A DNA stretch of 64,000 nucleotides from Mucilaginibacter sp. SG564 (GCF_013149275.1 NZ_JABGNA010000005.1:124001-188000); one strand, 5' to 3'; numbered from the stretch's first letter, positions 15,321-25,740 are shown. The notes: generated by a model from the letters alone, not told the origin. Program-made: numbers and translations.

Positions 15321-18134
15321 TTAATTGCCCTCAGGTTTGAGAATTAATTTAATATAATTTTCACCTCCCAAATACCGTGTTGACATCGTTTTAAGATCAG
15401 CTGGCGTAACTTTATTTATGAACTCGTTATATCGGTTTACCTGATCTAAACTTTCCTGGTTCTGTATTTGCCTGGAGATATAGGTGAGCCAGAAACCATT
15501 TGTTTTGAGCTGAGGTTCCAGCGCGGTTTTTTCCTCTGCTCGCCACTTGTCAACGTTGATCTGAGGCGGACCGGTGGACTTTATCTTATCGATTTCATCA
15601 AGTGTTGATGATACGAGCTTTTCTACGTTTTGCGGCGCGCAACCAAACTGGACTACAAAACTGTAACGTGGCTTCGGGATTTTGGTTAAATTAACGAAGG
15701 CCGAAGGTGTATATACCCCGCTCTCCTCTTCCCGAAGTCGTTCCAGTAGCCTGATCTCCAATACCTCTTTTAGCGCATCCATTCTCACATTGTTTTCCTG
15801 GCTAAAATCATAATCACCTGAAAAAACCAGCAAAACTGTGGATTTAGGCTCTGAGCCTTTAAACACTGTCTTCTCTATTTTACCCGGAGGAATGTGAATA
15901 CCCAGGTCCTTAAATTGCCGGTGTACGCCGGATACCGGCAATGAGCCCAAATATTTTTCCAGCAATGGCTTGATGTGTTCAACATCGAAGCTACCTGTGA
16001 AAATAAATTTGAAATCGGCCGCATTTGAAAATGAAATTTTATAGGTCTCAAAAGCTTTATTCAGGTCGACTTGTTCGAGCTTTGCAATGGTAGGCCCGGT
16101 ACGGCGAATATTATAATTACCCAGAATAGCCTTCGTCGTATCGCTGAATACGCTGCCAGGGTCATCTGCACGATTGGCTAACGCTGCTTTTGAGCGGGCA
16201 ATAATGCTATTAAAAATGGTTGAATCTTTACGGGGTTCGGTAAAGTAAGCATAGACAAGCTGCAAAGCTGTTTCCATATCTTTTGACCCGGTCCTCCCAT
16301 TGATACCCTCATAATTTTCGTCAATAAAAGGGCTTACACTTGCTTGCTTGCCTTGCATGAATTTTCCTAGTTCGGTGGCATCGTAATTCCCAGCACCTCC
16401 CGATGCAACAATTGCGGCTGCATTTGCGGCGGAAGGAAAATCCTGGTCGCTAAAGAGCGATGTTCCGCCGGGTGCAAATCCGGAAAACAAAATCGCGTCA
16501 TTTTTAAATGTTGTTGGCTTGAGCATTACCTTAATGCCATTGCTCAGCGTCAGCGTTGTAATACCAAGTGCCTTATCAAATTTTTCATCCCTGATCTGGC
16601 CGGCTACCGGAACAACGCTCAGCAGTGGTTTTGAATTCAGTTTATCTTCATAAGGGGCTAAGTGTTCAAGATCAACCTCGGCTAACCATCCGGTTGCAGT
16701 TTTTTCATCGGGCAAATTATTTTTATCCTTCTCAGGCGCCATTAAAATAATGTCGCGATTTGCTTTAGCGATATACACCCGCGCCAAATCATTAAGCTCC
16801 GCCAAGCTGATGGATTGAAGATCCTCCTTCGTGAGGCGATACTCGGCATCAATGCCTGGCGCAGCAATGCCCTTTAAAAAATACTCCTGGTATTCTCTTA
16901 CGTAATTTTCAGAATTTGTCTTGTTTTTTTCTCTAACCATCGACTCCATGCCGCTCAGATATTCTGTTTTTGCCCGGTTTAGTTCACCACCGGTAAAGCC
17001 AAATCTTTGCAGCCTTACCGCTTCCCGCCATACGGTTTTTACTGCCGCCTGCAGGCTGCCGGGCTTTGCTTCCACATTGAGGTCAAAGCTGTCGAGTCCG
17101 CCCATTAATGGCGAAATACTCGCACCTGCTACAACAAAGGGAACATCTGCATGTCGTGAAATTTCTGCAATACGTGCAGCGAGCATTTGATTGAAAAGTG
17201 CCTGCATAACAGCCTTCCGGTAGTCTGCAATTGTTTTTAGCTCAGGAGCCTTGTGCTTGATAACCACCTCAGCAACGGTAGATGGCATTTCTTTATCGGT
17301 TACCTTAACAAATTGGTTTTTACCCGTGAGGGGAATAGTGTAGTTAAGCCGGGACCGTTCTTTTAATGGATTTTTCAAGGACGAAAATTCCTTTTTGATC
17401 TTCTGTTCAACTTCAGTTACGTTGATGTCGCCTACTACAATTAATGCCTGAAGGTCCGGCCGGTACCAGTCATGGTAAAACGACCTGATTGCCTCCGGTT
17501 TAAAATTATTTAAAACCGTATCCTGCCCGATAGGCATTCTTGATGAGTAACGTGAATTGTTAAGCATTACCGGCCAATAAAGTTGCCGCATACGCTCACC
17601 GGCACCTTTACCTAATCTTTTTTCTTCCAGTACAACACCCCGTTCTTTTTCAATCTCTGCAGGGTCGAGGGTTGCTTCCTGGGCCCAGTCGCGCATGATA
17701 GCAAAGGCGCCTTGCAATAATTCCGGGCGATCAGACGGAACCGGTAATTGGTAAACGGTTTCGTCAAAAGCGGTGTAAGCATTAAGATCGGCGCCAAACC
17801 GGATGCCCGATCGTTGCAGGTAATCAATCAGTTCGTTTTTGGGAAAGTGCTTCGTACCGTTAAAACTCATGTGCTCCATGAAATGAGCCAGACCGCGCTG
17901 GTTGTCGTTTTCAAGAACCGACCCCGCTTTGTTAACCAAATAAAAGATAACCCTTTTTTGAGGCTCGCCGTTATGGCGAATAAAATAGGTAAATCCGTTT
18001 GGCAGCCTCCCGATGCGTACCGCAGGATCTAAAGGTAACGCGGCCTGCGGCAGGATTGATTTTTGAGCATAAAGGCCAAAAGGTGTCAGCGCCGACAGCA
18101 TCGGCAATATGATCAGTTGTTTAATAATTTTCAT
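15321..18134 (-). CDS. M16-family zinc metallopeptidase (insulinase/pitrilysin type)
   Basis: The 937-residue protein has a signal peptide (1-23, ending LYAQ) and two tandem M16 halves. The first half has the inverted zinc motif HFMEH (84-88), with the distal glutamate in ERGVVLEEKR (about 164-173). The second half (from about 520) lacks the motif, as usual for the non-catalytic half. It is an exported, probably periplasmic peptide-degrading protease. It is the last gene of a long co-directional locus with SusC/SusD, an ABC system and two MutS-like ATPases. M16 peptidases sit with TonB receptors and ABC exporters in several peptide uptake and processing loci, so it probably processes the locus substrate. 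Confidence 0.92.
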   Translation of the reverse strand: MKIIKQLIILPMLSALTPFGLYAQKSILPQAALPLDPAVRIGRLPNGFTYFIRHNGEPQKRVIFYLVNKAGSVLENDNQRGLAHFMEHMSFNGTKHFPKNELIDYLQRSGIRFGADLNAYTAFDETVYQLPVPSDRPELLQGAFAIMRDWAQEATLDPAEIEKERGVVLEEKRLGKGAGERMRQLYWPVMLNNSRYSSRMPIGQDTVLNNFKPEAIRSFYHDWYRPDLQALIVVGDINVTEVEQKIKKEFSSLKNPLKERSRLNYTIPLTGKNQFVKVTDKEMPSTVAEVVIKHKAPELKTIADYRKAVMQALFNQMLAARIAEISRHADVPFVVAGASISPLMGGLDSFDLNVEAKPGSLQAAVKTVWREAVRLQRFGFTGGELNRAKTEYLSGMESMVREKNKTNSENYVREYQEYFLKGIAAPGIDAEYRLTKEDLQSISLAELNDLARVYIAKANRDIILMAPEKDKNNLPDEKTATGWLAEVDLEHLAPYEDKLNSKPLLSVVPVAGQIRDEKFDKALGITTLTLSNGIKVMLKPTTFKNDAILFSGFAPGGTSLFSDQDFPSAANAAAIVASGGAGNYDATELGKFMQGKQASVSPFIDENYEGINGRTGSKDMETALQLVYAYFTEPRKDSTIFNSIIARSKAALANRADDPGSVFSDTTKAILGNYNIRRTGPTIAKLEQVDLNKAFETYKISFSNAADFKFIFTGSFDVEHIKPLLEKYLGSLPVSGVHRQFKDLGIHIPPGKIEKTVFKGSEPKSTVLLVFSGDYDFSQENNVRMDALKEVLEIRLLERLREEESGVYTPSAFVNLTKIPKPRYSFVVQFGCAPQNVEKLVSSTLDEIDKIKSTGPPQINVDKWRAEEKTALEPQLKTNGFWLTYISRQIQNQESLDQVNRYNEFINKVTPADLKTMSTRYLGGENYIKLILKPEGN

Positions 18135-18171
18135 TATATATCCAGGTTTATAAAAAGAAGTTATACCTAGG

Positions 18172-19527
18172 CTATTCCGTTCTGCTTAAAGACGCACTGC
18201 CTGGCCCGGCTTTTTGCAAAAGGTCCAGAATGCCTTCGTTTTCGATAATCATCATACCTTGCCGGTCGTTTGTAATGCCATCATTTAACCGGTAAGTGTA
18301 CCGCGGAATATTGTTTTCTACCACTGTAGGTAAGTATTTAAACTGAACATTATCGCAGGTGGTTTTCAGTTTATCACCTACTTCTATGATATGGGTTGAA
18401 ATAACAAAAAAGCAGTTGGTATATTGTGCATAAGCCTCAGACACTGCCAGGGTTGCATCATAGGCATCTTTAACATTGGTGCCCTTAAACAGCTCATCAA
18501 AAATGACCAGCAAATTCCTGCCTGCAGCCACTTCCCGGGCAACGGTTTTAACGCGCATAACCTCCGCATAAAAATGGCTGTATCCCAGCTTCAAATCGTC
18601 AGGTGTGTTGATCGAGGAGAAAAGCCCTTCCTTGACGGAAAAATCCATAACCTGTGCAGCAACAGGAAAGCCCATGTGGGCCAGGTATACAGCAATACCT
18701 AATGATTTCATCAGCGTTGATTTCCCGGCCATGTTTGCCCCGGTCAGAAATATAACGTTCCTGGCTTTTTCCAGCAATACCTCGTTCCCTACTGCTTTTT
18801 TAAGGGAGGGATGCTTTAGGCCGCTTACACGTAGTAAGTCGTCTTTTGCTGGAACGGCTTTTGCAAAACTGAAGTTATTGGCATTGGCTACGCTTGCTAC
18901 TGCCAAACAAACGTCCAGTTCATAAATGATGCTGATAACTTCAGTGATCTGCACTTTCATGCCGGATCTGAGCAAATGATCATATTTACCAAAGTTTAGC
19001 GGCGAAATATCGCTACCGGTCATTTCCCGTTCCAGCTCTGCCCAGGTTGCGTGCTTAAAAGTACGGTTTACCTTTTCTATCTGCGGCGCAAAAGGACAGT
19101 CTTGCAGGTCGAACCCGGCAAAAAAGCTCCGGCAGGCAATAAGCATTGAGGCGGCAGTTTCAAACCCGGCTTTGAGTAACTGGTATTGTTCGTCTTTAAT
19201 TACCTTGGCTTGTATGAATTTAAACAAATGACCTGCACCGGCGATGACGGCATTCGCCGATACCTGCACATCCAGATAGTTAATTGCTTCATCAAATGCC
19301 TTACTGTCAAATGGAAATGCTAATTGTTTTTTTAAAAAATAAGCAAATAGCGCGCTTCGTTCATTAATCTGAAGGTGATCGGTAAGCGGCTCTTTAAACA
19401 TTTGTTCCAGCAGTTGTTCGCCTCCTTTAGTATGAACTTTATTAAAGACATTGAATATCGAATCTTGCTTAAATTTTCCTGTAAGGTTTAAATCACTGAT
19501 GGTTTGTTTATCTGCGTGAAAGCTCAT
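18172..19527 (-). CDS. MutS-like ATPase lacking mismatch-recognition domains (copy 2)
   Basis: The 451-residue protein has the lever/core part of MutS domain III at the N-terminus (VHTKGGEQLLEQMFKEPLTD, about 31-50) and a complete domain V ATPase. Walker A is TGANMAGKST (262-271) and Walker B is LLVIFDELFKG (339-349), followed by ISTHIIEVGD. Mismatch-recognition domain I, connector domain II and a Smr nuclease are absent, so it is unlikely to do classical mismatch repair. It overlaps the upstream paralogue by four bases. Nearby genes encode membrane transport and a protease. Its role is unknown; the pair may form a heterodimer, by analogy with eukaryotic MutS homologues. Confidence 0.87.
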   Translation of the reverse strand: MSFHADKQTISDLNLTGKFKQDSIFNVFNKVHTKGGEQLLEQMFKEPLTDHLQINERSALFAYFLKKQLAFPFDSKAFDEAINYLDVQVSANAVIAGAGHLFKFIQAKVIKDEQYQLLKAGFETAASMLIACRSFFAGFDLQDCPFAPQIEKVNRTFKHATWAELEREMTGSDISPLNFGKYDHLLRSGMKVQITEVISIIYELDVCLAVASVANANNFSFAKAVPAKDDLLRVSGLKHPSLKKAVGNEVLLEKARNVIFLTGANMAGKSTLMKSLGIAVYLAHMGFPVAAQVMDFSVKEGLFSSINTPDDLKLGYSHFYAEVMRVKTVAREVAAGRNLLVIFDELFKGTNVKDAYDATLAVSEAYAQYTNCFFVISTHIIEVGDKLKTTCDNVQFKYLPTVVENNIPRYTYRLNDGITNDRQGMMIIENEGILDLLQKAGPGSASLSRTE

Positions 19528-20861
19528 ATAGATCGTTTCCTTCCTTCATTTAAAAGTTCAATGATTTTTTCATTGCCAATGATGATCATTCCATGCCGAT
19601 CATCTGTAATGCCCGTCTCCAGTTTATAGGTATAAACCGGGGTGTTGTTATTCATCCTGGTTGGCAGGTAATCAAAGGCTACTGTTGGAGATTCTTTTCG
19701 GAGCACATCACCCGCCTCCGTGATATGCGTGGAAATAATAAATGCAGACGCAGGGATTTTGGCGAAAGCCCTGGTAACGGCGATGGTCCCTTCATAGGCG
19801 TCCTTTACGTTGGTGCCCCGAAACAGCTCATCAAAAATTACCAGCAGCTTTTTAGATGCGCTTAATTCTTTGGCCACCTTCTTCAACCTCAGTACTTCTG
19901 CGTAGAAATGGCTCATGCCCATGCCCAGGTTATCCGGAAGATTGATTGTGGTAAAAATCCCGTCAAGTACAGAGAAAACGACTTCTCTGGCCGGCACGGG
20001 AAAACCCATGTGAGCCAGGTAAAGCGTGATACTCAGCGATTTCATTAAGGTTGATTTACCTGCCATGTTTGCCCCTGTAAGAAAAACAACGTTACGGTCG
20101 GGCGTTATTTTCAAATCATTATCAACTGCATTTTTAAGCAAGGGGTGGTAAAATCCGCTTACCGAAATCTGACAGGTTGCACTTGTAATTGCCGTTGCAT
20201 AGGAGAAGCCTTTTTCACTCGCTACTTTCCCCACAGAAACATAAACATCCAGCAGGTAAATGAAGCTTATCAGCTCGCTTACTTCCTTGAAATAGGTAAA
20301 ACGCAGTAATCGGTCGCTCTCTGCCATCTGCTCATTGCTGAGCTTGCTTTTGGCCGGATGGCCAAAGATGGCGCCGAATGCAGGCAACGCTAATTGCCTC
20401 AGCATTTCAGCACGTTCATTCGCGAAAGCCAAACATCCGATCACATTTTTTTCACTAAGAAAATCCCGAAGGGAATGAAGCAAGGTAATAACAGCGGTAA
20501 TCCCTCTTGAAATTGTCTTTACCGTGGTATCAGCAACGACCAGGCTGGTAACCCTTTCTTTAAGGCTCTGCGGATCTGCAACAAACCGTGTTCGCTCATC
20601 GCGCTCGTTCAGATACTGCTCAGCATTGTCCATCAGATCTGCATCTATGTGGAGTTCTACCTGGTGCGCGGAGAAATAAGCAATAATATTGCTCCTGGTG
20701 TTTATCTGGCCGGCTTCATTCAGGGGCGCCTGGAACATATTTTCTATTAAACGGGCACCACCTCTGGTCCGGGTCTGGGAAAACAATCGCAGTATTGATT
20801 TATTCGTATCTCTGCTCAATAATTCCAGATCTGCTATTGTTTGGGCATCTACAGTGAACAT
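19524..20861 (-). CDS. MutS-like ATPase lacking mismatch-recognition domains (copy 1)
   Basis: The 445-residue protein is a paralogue of the next gene with the same layout. The domain III core (TRTRGGARLIENMFQAPLN, about 30-48) is followed by Walker A TGANMAGKST (262-271), Walker B LLVIFDELFRGTN and the ISTHITEAGD segment. There is no domain I or II. It starts four bases after the stop of the GldF/GldG-like gene and overlaps copy 2 by four bases, so translation is coupled. The two copies differ widely, suggesting an old duplication with separate roles. What they bind is unknown. Confidence 0.87.
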   Translation of the reverse strand: MFTVDAQTIADLELLSRDTNKSILRLFSQTRTRGGARLIENMFQAPLNEAGQINTRSNIIAYFSAHQVELHIDADLMDNAEQYLNERDERTRFVADPQSLKERVTSLVVADTTVKTISRGITAVITLLHSLRDFLSEKNVIGCLAFANERAEMLRQLALPAFGAIFGHPAKSKLSNEQMAESDRLLRFTYFKEVSELISFIYLLDVYVSVGKVASEKGFSYATAITSATCQISVSGFYHPLLKNAVDNDLKITPDRNVVFLTGANMAGKSTLMKSLSITLYLAHMGFPVPAREVVFSVLDGIFTTINLPDNLGMGMSHFYAEVLRLKKVAKELSASKKLLVIFDELFRGTNVKDAYEGTIAVTRAFAKIPASAFIISTHITEAGDVLRKESPTVAFDYLPTRMNNNTPVYTYKLETGITDDRHGMIIIGNEKIIELLNEGRKRSI

Positions 20862-20865
20862 GCTA

Positions 20866-23256
20866 TTATTTTCGTTTACGGCGGATTAACAAAATAGAAC
20901 TGAAAAGCAGGGCAATGGCAGGCAACACCCAGATATACCAGATCTTTAACACTTTTACCCGGTCTGTACTAACTTTGATATGATCGTCCTGACCGACAGG
21001 GCGGGATGCGTCGATAGGGAACCGTCCGTTGTCTAACCAACTAAATAGTGCTGAGCTGACAAAAGGATTGATAGTGCGGGGGTCATATCGCTGTGTCTCG
21101 GCATTGCTTAAGAAATCAGCATCGGCCGCAACAATGATGCGCTGTTTTTTTCCTCCAATCAGTTTTTCCAGCGATACGGCCGTAAAGTATTGTTCGGGCT
21201 TACTGATCGTGAGATCATTTTCTTTAGCTTTTGCCTGTGCCGATCCCGGGATAACGGTATTCGGGCTTTCTTCACTTTCCTGACCATCTCCGGGCTGCAC
21301 ATTACCGGCAAGCGATAAGTCGGGATTTATAGCAGAGGTATTGGTAACCAATGATGGCTTTGTTACAAATAATGGTGCTACCTTAAATCCACTCGTTTCA
21401 TGATATTTGAGAAATGAGGTACCCTTGAAGGATATCGGCAAAGTGTCTACACCCGGACTGGAAAGTCTTTTTGATAAACCTATTCCATTTTTAGTGAGGT
21501 AAGTAAATACAAGCGACGGTGGATCGTCCTCGCTTTTTTGTTCCAGCATTCCGTCGGCCAATTCAACCCCCAGCGGCTGCAATAAAGGATTTATCCATTG
21601 CTGCCTGCCGGGTTCACCTGCAAAAAGCATATTACCTCCTTTGGCCATATAAGCGGCAATTTTCTCCTGGGCAACTTTGGTTAGCTGCTTCCTTGGATCA
21701 GCCAGCACCAGGATTGACAGGTTTGAGGGAATTTGTTGGGTATTAAGGTCAATGGTGTCAACATCAAATCCCTGATTTACCAGTGCAGAGCGGACCACCT
21801 TGTATGTGAACGTGTTCCTGTAATCACGGTCACCTCTTCTTTTAGAATTTCGTTCACCATCACCGGTAATGAATCCTATTTTTGGCATATCGGCCTGGAG
21901 CAATCTTTTAAATGCGGCGGATGCTTCATACTCACTTGGCCAGATCAACTGATCATCAAAGACGCGCAAAAACGTAGACCTGTTTTTATATTTAACCTGC
22001 ATCACGAAGCGGTTCAACTCCGGCTTGAGATCAATAATTTTTTGAATTTGCTCAGGTGTTTTGAAAATTAACGTATCAATATCGTCTGCCTTGGCTCTTT
22101 TGGCAACAATCTGCGACATTGTTTTGCCAGGATATGATTTAAATATGCTGTATTGCAGCGCCAGCGGCCTGTCGTAATAGTTAACAAAATTAAATTTAAT
22201 ATCGGGCTTGAACCTTATGTATGGCTCCCAAAGGCTGTATATAAGTTTTCGCTGCTCGGGCAGGCCATACCAGCCGTACCCATCCAGGTAATTACTATAT
22301 ACAGTAATTTCAAGCGGTTCTGATCCAAATTGGTTAAGAATTTTTTGGGTGACAGGTGTCAGCGTATTGCTCTTGTTTGCGCTGGTGTCCCAATAAGCTA
22401 TCAGCGCCGGCGATGATGTAACATATCCGATAAACAATGCCAAACCCACAATAAGGGCGTACCTGCCCGCTTTAACAAACCATGCCCTTACCTCGCGGCC
22501 AAACTGCAGCTTAGAGATACTCAGCCCCAGAAAAATAAAGATGATCAAAACAAAATAAATAACATCTTTTGTACTGATAAGCCCGTGTAACATGTTTTCT
22601 GCGCGCCCGGAGATGGATAAGAAGTACGTGAGATCTCTTACAAAATCTATCCCCTGCCAGAGTGTTCCGATACGGCTGAGAATGCCGATCATGACAAATG
22701 TGCTTACCGCGGAAACAATCTGGTAGCTGATGAGGCTGGACATAAAAAGCCCTATAGCCGAATAGGTGGCCAGCAGCAGGTAAAATCCAAATGCGGCCGA
22801 CAGGAGAATACCTACATCTACTGATTTGATATCCAGGACTCCGGCAAATAAGAAAACGCCTATGATCAAAACGAGCATCAGGTTATAACATAACATGGCC
22901 AGGTATTTACCGAAAACAATTTCCCGGATCTTAACCGGAGAAGAGTACAATAAACTTATCGTTCCGATATTGATTTCCCGGCTGATGAGTCCCATGGTTA
23001 GCAGCGGTATATATAAATAAAGGTTTTGAATAATGGCAGGAAACAGTCCGTTTCTGCTTGTAAATATGGCGTTTGTCAGCTCACGAACTTCGTCGAGCGA
23101 TCTGCCGCCTTCTTCCTGGAGTGATGCGTATTGACCCAGCAGCTTGGTATATTCTACACCGCACTGAACAAAAAAGGCAATAGCAAGGAACCAGGCAATT
23201 GGCGAGTAAAACAAGTTTCGCAGCTCATTCTTGGCAACTTTTATGGTAATGTTCAT
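20866..23256 (-). CDS. ABC permease fused to GldG-like auxiliary domain
   Basis: The 796-residue protein starts with a six-helix ABC-2 type permease (about 1-260: FYSPIAWFLAIAFFVQCG, GLISREINIGTISLLYSSPV and further helices). One helix (about 267-290) then leads to a large extracytoplasmic GldG/IFT52-like domain. It ends in a single helix and Arg/Lys tail (LLFSSILLIRRKRK). It thus combines GldF and GldG roles in one chain. The partner ATPase is the next gene upstream, 11 bases away. GldAFG systems serve gliding in some Bacteroidota, but stand-alone copies like this are ABC exporters or assembly factors of unknown substrate. Confidence 0.87.
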   Translation of the reverse strand: MNITIKVAKNELRNLFYSPIAWFLAIAFFVQCGVEYTKLLGQYASLQEEGGRSLDEVRELTNAIFTSRNGLFPAIIQNLYLYIPLLTMGLISREINIGTISLLYSSPVKIREIVFGKYLAMLCYNLMLVLIIGVFLFAGVLDIKSVDVGILLSAAFGFYLLLATYSAIGLFMSSLISYQIVSAVSTFVMIGILSRIGTLWQGIDFVRDLTYFLSISGRAENMLHGLISTKDVIYFVLIIFIFLGLSISKLQFGREVRAWFVKAGRYALIVGLALFIGYVTSSPALIAYWDTSANKSNTLTPVTQKILNQFGSEPLEITVYSNYLDGYGWYGLPEQRKLIYSLWEPYIRFKPDIKFNFVNYYDRPLALQYSIFKSYPGKTMSQIVAKRAKADDIDTLIFKTPEQIQKIIDLKPELNRFVMQVKYKNRSTFLRVFDDQLIWPSEYEASAAFKRLLQADMPKIGFITGDGERNSKRRGDRDYRNTFTYKVVRSALVNQGFDVDTIDLNTQQIPSNLSILVLADPRKQLTKVAQEKIAAYMAKGGNMLFAGEPGRQQWINPLLQPLGVELADGMLEQKSEDDPPSLVFTYLTKNGIGLSKRLSSPGVDTLPISFKGTSFLKYHETSGFKVAPLFVTKPSLVTNTSAINPDLSLAGNVQPGDGQESEESPNTVIPGSAQAKAKENDLTISKPEQYFTAVSLEKLIGGKKQRIIVAADADFLSNAETQRYDPRTINPFVSSALFSWLDNGRFPIDASRPVGQDDHIKVSTDRVKVLKIWYIWVLPAIALLFSSILLIRRKRK

Positions 23257-23267
23257 TTAAGTATTCT

Positions 23268-24197
23268 TTAAGATTTTGTTCTGGTTGATAGTTGCTTGAA
23301 AATTTCGTCGAGCGCTGTTTTCTCAAGAGTGATCTCGATCAGCCTCCAGCCATTTTGAACACTGGCCTCAATCAAACGTTGGGTAATTTCTTCATCCCCG
23401 GTAAATGAAATACGGATGTTTCGCTCATTTAAAAATGCCACGTTGTTTACTCCGGGAAACTGCATCAGCGTAGATGCTGAAGGCGGGTTTTCCATTACCA
23501 TAAGCACACTCTGCGCTTCCACATAGTTATTAAAGGCATCCATCGTGTCAGAAAAAACGATCTTTCCGGCATCAATCATCTTAATATCTTTACAGAGTAA
23601 CTGCACCTCAGAAAGCACGTGGGAGGAAAAAATTACGGCCCGCTCGCTGGCTATATCCCTGATCAATGCTCTAACTTCTGTAATCTGATTAGGGTCAAGG
23701 CCATTGGTTGGCTCATCCAAAATAACGAGCCTGGGTTTATGAATAATGGCCTGCGCAATACCCACGCGCTGACGATAGCCGCCCGATAAATTCTTAATGA
23801 GCCGGTTGCTGAAATGTGCTATACCACAGCGTTCCTTTGCCTCTTCCAGCGCTTGTGTGATGCCGCTTTTCTCCATACGGCGAAGCTCCGCCGCGTAAAT
23901 AAGATATTCATCTACGGTGAGGTCCATATATAGCGGTGGCGTTTGGGGTAAAAACCCGATCTGCGTCTTTGCCAGTTCCGGATTATCGCGCGTGTTAATA
24001 CCGTTTATCCAAACCTGTCCCTCCGTTTGATTCAGTACGCCACACACAATATTCATTGTGGTAGATTTCCCCGCGCCGTTGGACCCAAGCAAACCAACAA
24101 TACCGTGTTTTTCAATTTCCATATTGATATCCCGGATAGCCCAGCTGGCGCTATATTTATGTGACAGATGCTCTATTCTTAGTATTGGCTCTTCCAT
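23268..24197 (-). CDS. ABC transporter ATP-binding protein (GldA-like)
   Basis: The frame is open from 24269, but the domain starts at the ATG at 24197 (MEEPILRIEHLSHKYS), which I take as the start. The ATPase has Walker A LGSNGAGKST, signature LSGGYRQR, Walker B LVILDEPTNGLDP and the H-loop segment IFSSHVLSEV. The C-terminal domain (about 215-309) matches the DUF4162-like tail of drug-type ABC-2 ATPases. It should power the fused permease encoded directly downstream. It follows SusD by 135 bases, the largest gap in the locus, so a second promoter is possible there. Confidence 0.9.
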   Translation of the reverse strand: MEEPILRIEHLSHKYSASWAIRDINMEIEKHGIVGLLGSNGAGKSTTMNIVCGVLNQTEGQVWINGINTRDNPELAKTQIGFLPQTPPLYMDLTVDEYLIYAAELRRMEKSGITQALEEAKERCGIAHFSNRLIKNLSGGYRQRVGIAQAIIHKPRLVILDEPTNGLDPNQITEVRALIRDIASERAVIFSSHVLSEVQLLCKDIKMIDAGKIVFSDTMDAFNNYVEAQSVLMVMENPPSASTLMQFPGVNNVAFLNERNIRISFTGDEEITQRLIEASVQNGWRLIEITLEKTALDEIFKQLSTRTKS

Positions 24198-24331
24198 TTT
24201 ATTTTGATGTGTTTTTAAACATTGTAAGACTTCCTCCCGGCCACATTCTGTAGCCCGGCAGCCAGCCATTTGACGCTCTTTCGCGATACAGCCAACATAA
24301 ATTTCAGGTGATTTGAGTTCGTTGCCCGCCG

Positions 24332-25729
24332 TTAATAACCGGGGTTTTGTTTAAGTGCGTTATTTAGCAGAAGCTCCGCCTGCGGTATCGGATAAAGCGA
24401 AGCGTTCGTTGTAAAGCCAGTCTTTTCACTGTTCAGCACAGCCGACGCAGTACCAGTTCGCTTAAGGTCATAGAAACGGTTGCCCCACTCGCAAAAAAGT
24501 TCTATACGGCGCTCCTGCATGACTGCAGCCAATACAGCAGCTTGTGCCAGCCCCGTAGTTTTGATATCAGGCAGGCCTGCCCGCTTGCGAATAATGTTGA
24601 TATCTGCGAGCGCCTGCACCAGGTTATTAAGATGAGCAGCTGCTTCGGCCCTGATCAGGTATACCTCACCAAGCCTTATGATCATTTGATCTTCAACAGG
24701 AGAAGTGGTTACCACCCTGTTTTTATACTTCGTAGGATAATAGAGCGTATCACTGTTTTGGACTTTGTAACCAACCCAGTTGCTAAACCGCAGATCGTTT
24801 GCTTCGAAAGCGCGTGTCAGGAATTTAGTCATCAGGTAATTGGGTATAACATCAGCGTTATAGGGAATAAAATTCATAGCATCAGCTACGCCGTTATAGC
24901 CGTCCTGGTTGGCGGGTAATTGCCATATTGCCTCGTTACTGCCGCTCAGAAAAACATCACTCACCGCTACGTCCGACACACTGTACAGACCCGAATTGAT
25001 AACCGAATCTGCTTCGTTGTAAGCGTTTTGCCAGTGCTCTTTATACAGATTTACTTTGGCGAGCAAAGCCTGCGCTGCGTAAATATTTGGACGGGCTCTT
25101 CCGGCTGAAGGATACGTTGCCGTCAGCTTTTTTGTAGCGTCATTTAGATCGGTCAAAATTTGGGCATAAGTAGCGTCAACAGTGGCACGAGGCAGACGGG
25201 CATTAATGTGGTAGTCTGTACCGGTAACAACCGGCACTCCTCCAAAAATATTAACCATATGGAAGTAGCAAAGCGCCCGCATAACCTCCATCTCTCCGGT
25301 AATTTGTTTTTGAAAGGATGGAGAAAGTGCAGCGTTGGCTTTAACGCCATTTAAAACGGCATTTATCTGATAAATGTTAACATAAGGGAATTGCCACAGG
25401 TTTGAAACGACGTTATTCAACGGGGTTAGCTTATAATTGTAAAACTGCTGGGCGTCGTCGCTCAGCACAGATGATAACTCGTCGGAAGACAAGGCTGTTG
25501 AATAAGTCAGGGCACCGTCGGCAAAGGCAAATGCCCTGCCGGCGCTGTAAGTGTAAACACCGGCCACAGCAGTCATCGTGGTTGCACTATCAGTAAATTC
25601 TTGTAGCTGCGTGATCGCAGTTGGAGGGTTGCCGGGAATCTCGATCAGCTTTTTGCAAGAGGTCACAACAGTGACCATTGCCAGCATCCCGAGCATCAAT
25701 CTATTTATGGGTGAAAGTTTATTTTTCAT
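24332..25729 (-). CDS. SusD/RagB-family outer-membrane lipoprotein
   Basis: The 465-residue protein has a lipoprotein signal with lipobox near VVTSC (about residue 25), then the SusD alpha-helical fold. Typical segments are YVNIYQINAVLNGVKAN, GEMEVMRALCYFHMVNIFGG, RIRAEAAAHLNN-like and a C-terminal YPIPQAELLLNNALKQNPGY. SusD proteins cap the SusC receptor and bind the nutrient at the cell surface. It starts 11 bases after the SusC stop. The ligand is not known; the neighbouring M16 peptidase hints at peptides rather than glycans. Confidence 0.93.
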   Translation of the reverse strand: MKNKLSPINRLMLGMLAMVTVVTSCKKLIEIPGNPPTAITQLQEFTDSATTMTAVAGVYTYSAGRAFAFADGALTYSTALSSDELSSVLSDDAQQFYNYKLTPLNNVVSNLWQFPYVNIYQINAVLNGVKANAALSPSFQKQITGEMEVMRALCYFHMVNIFGGVPVVTGTDYHINARLPRATVDATYAQILTDLNDATKKLTATYPSAGRARPNIYAAQALLAKVNLYKEHWQNAYNEADSVINSGLYSVSDVAVSDVFLSGSNEAIWQLPANQDGYNGVADAMNFIPYNADVIPNYLMTKFLTRAFEANDLRFSNWVGYKVQNSDTLYYPTKYKNRVVTTSPVEDQMIIRLGEVYLIRAEAAAHLNNLVQALADINIIRKRAGLPDIKTTGLAQAAVLAAVMQERRIELFCEWGNRFYDLKRTGTASAVLNSEKTGFTTNASLYPIPQAELLLNNALKQNPGY

Positions 25730-25740
25730 GAGAGGCCTTC

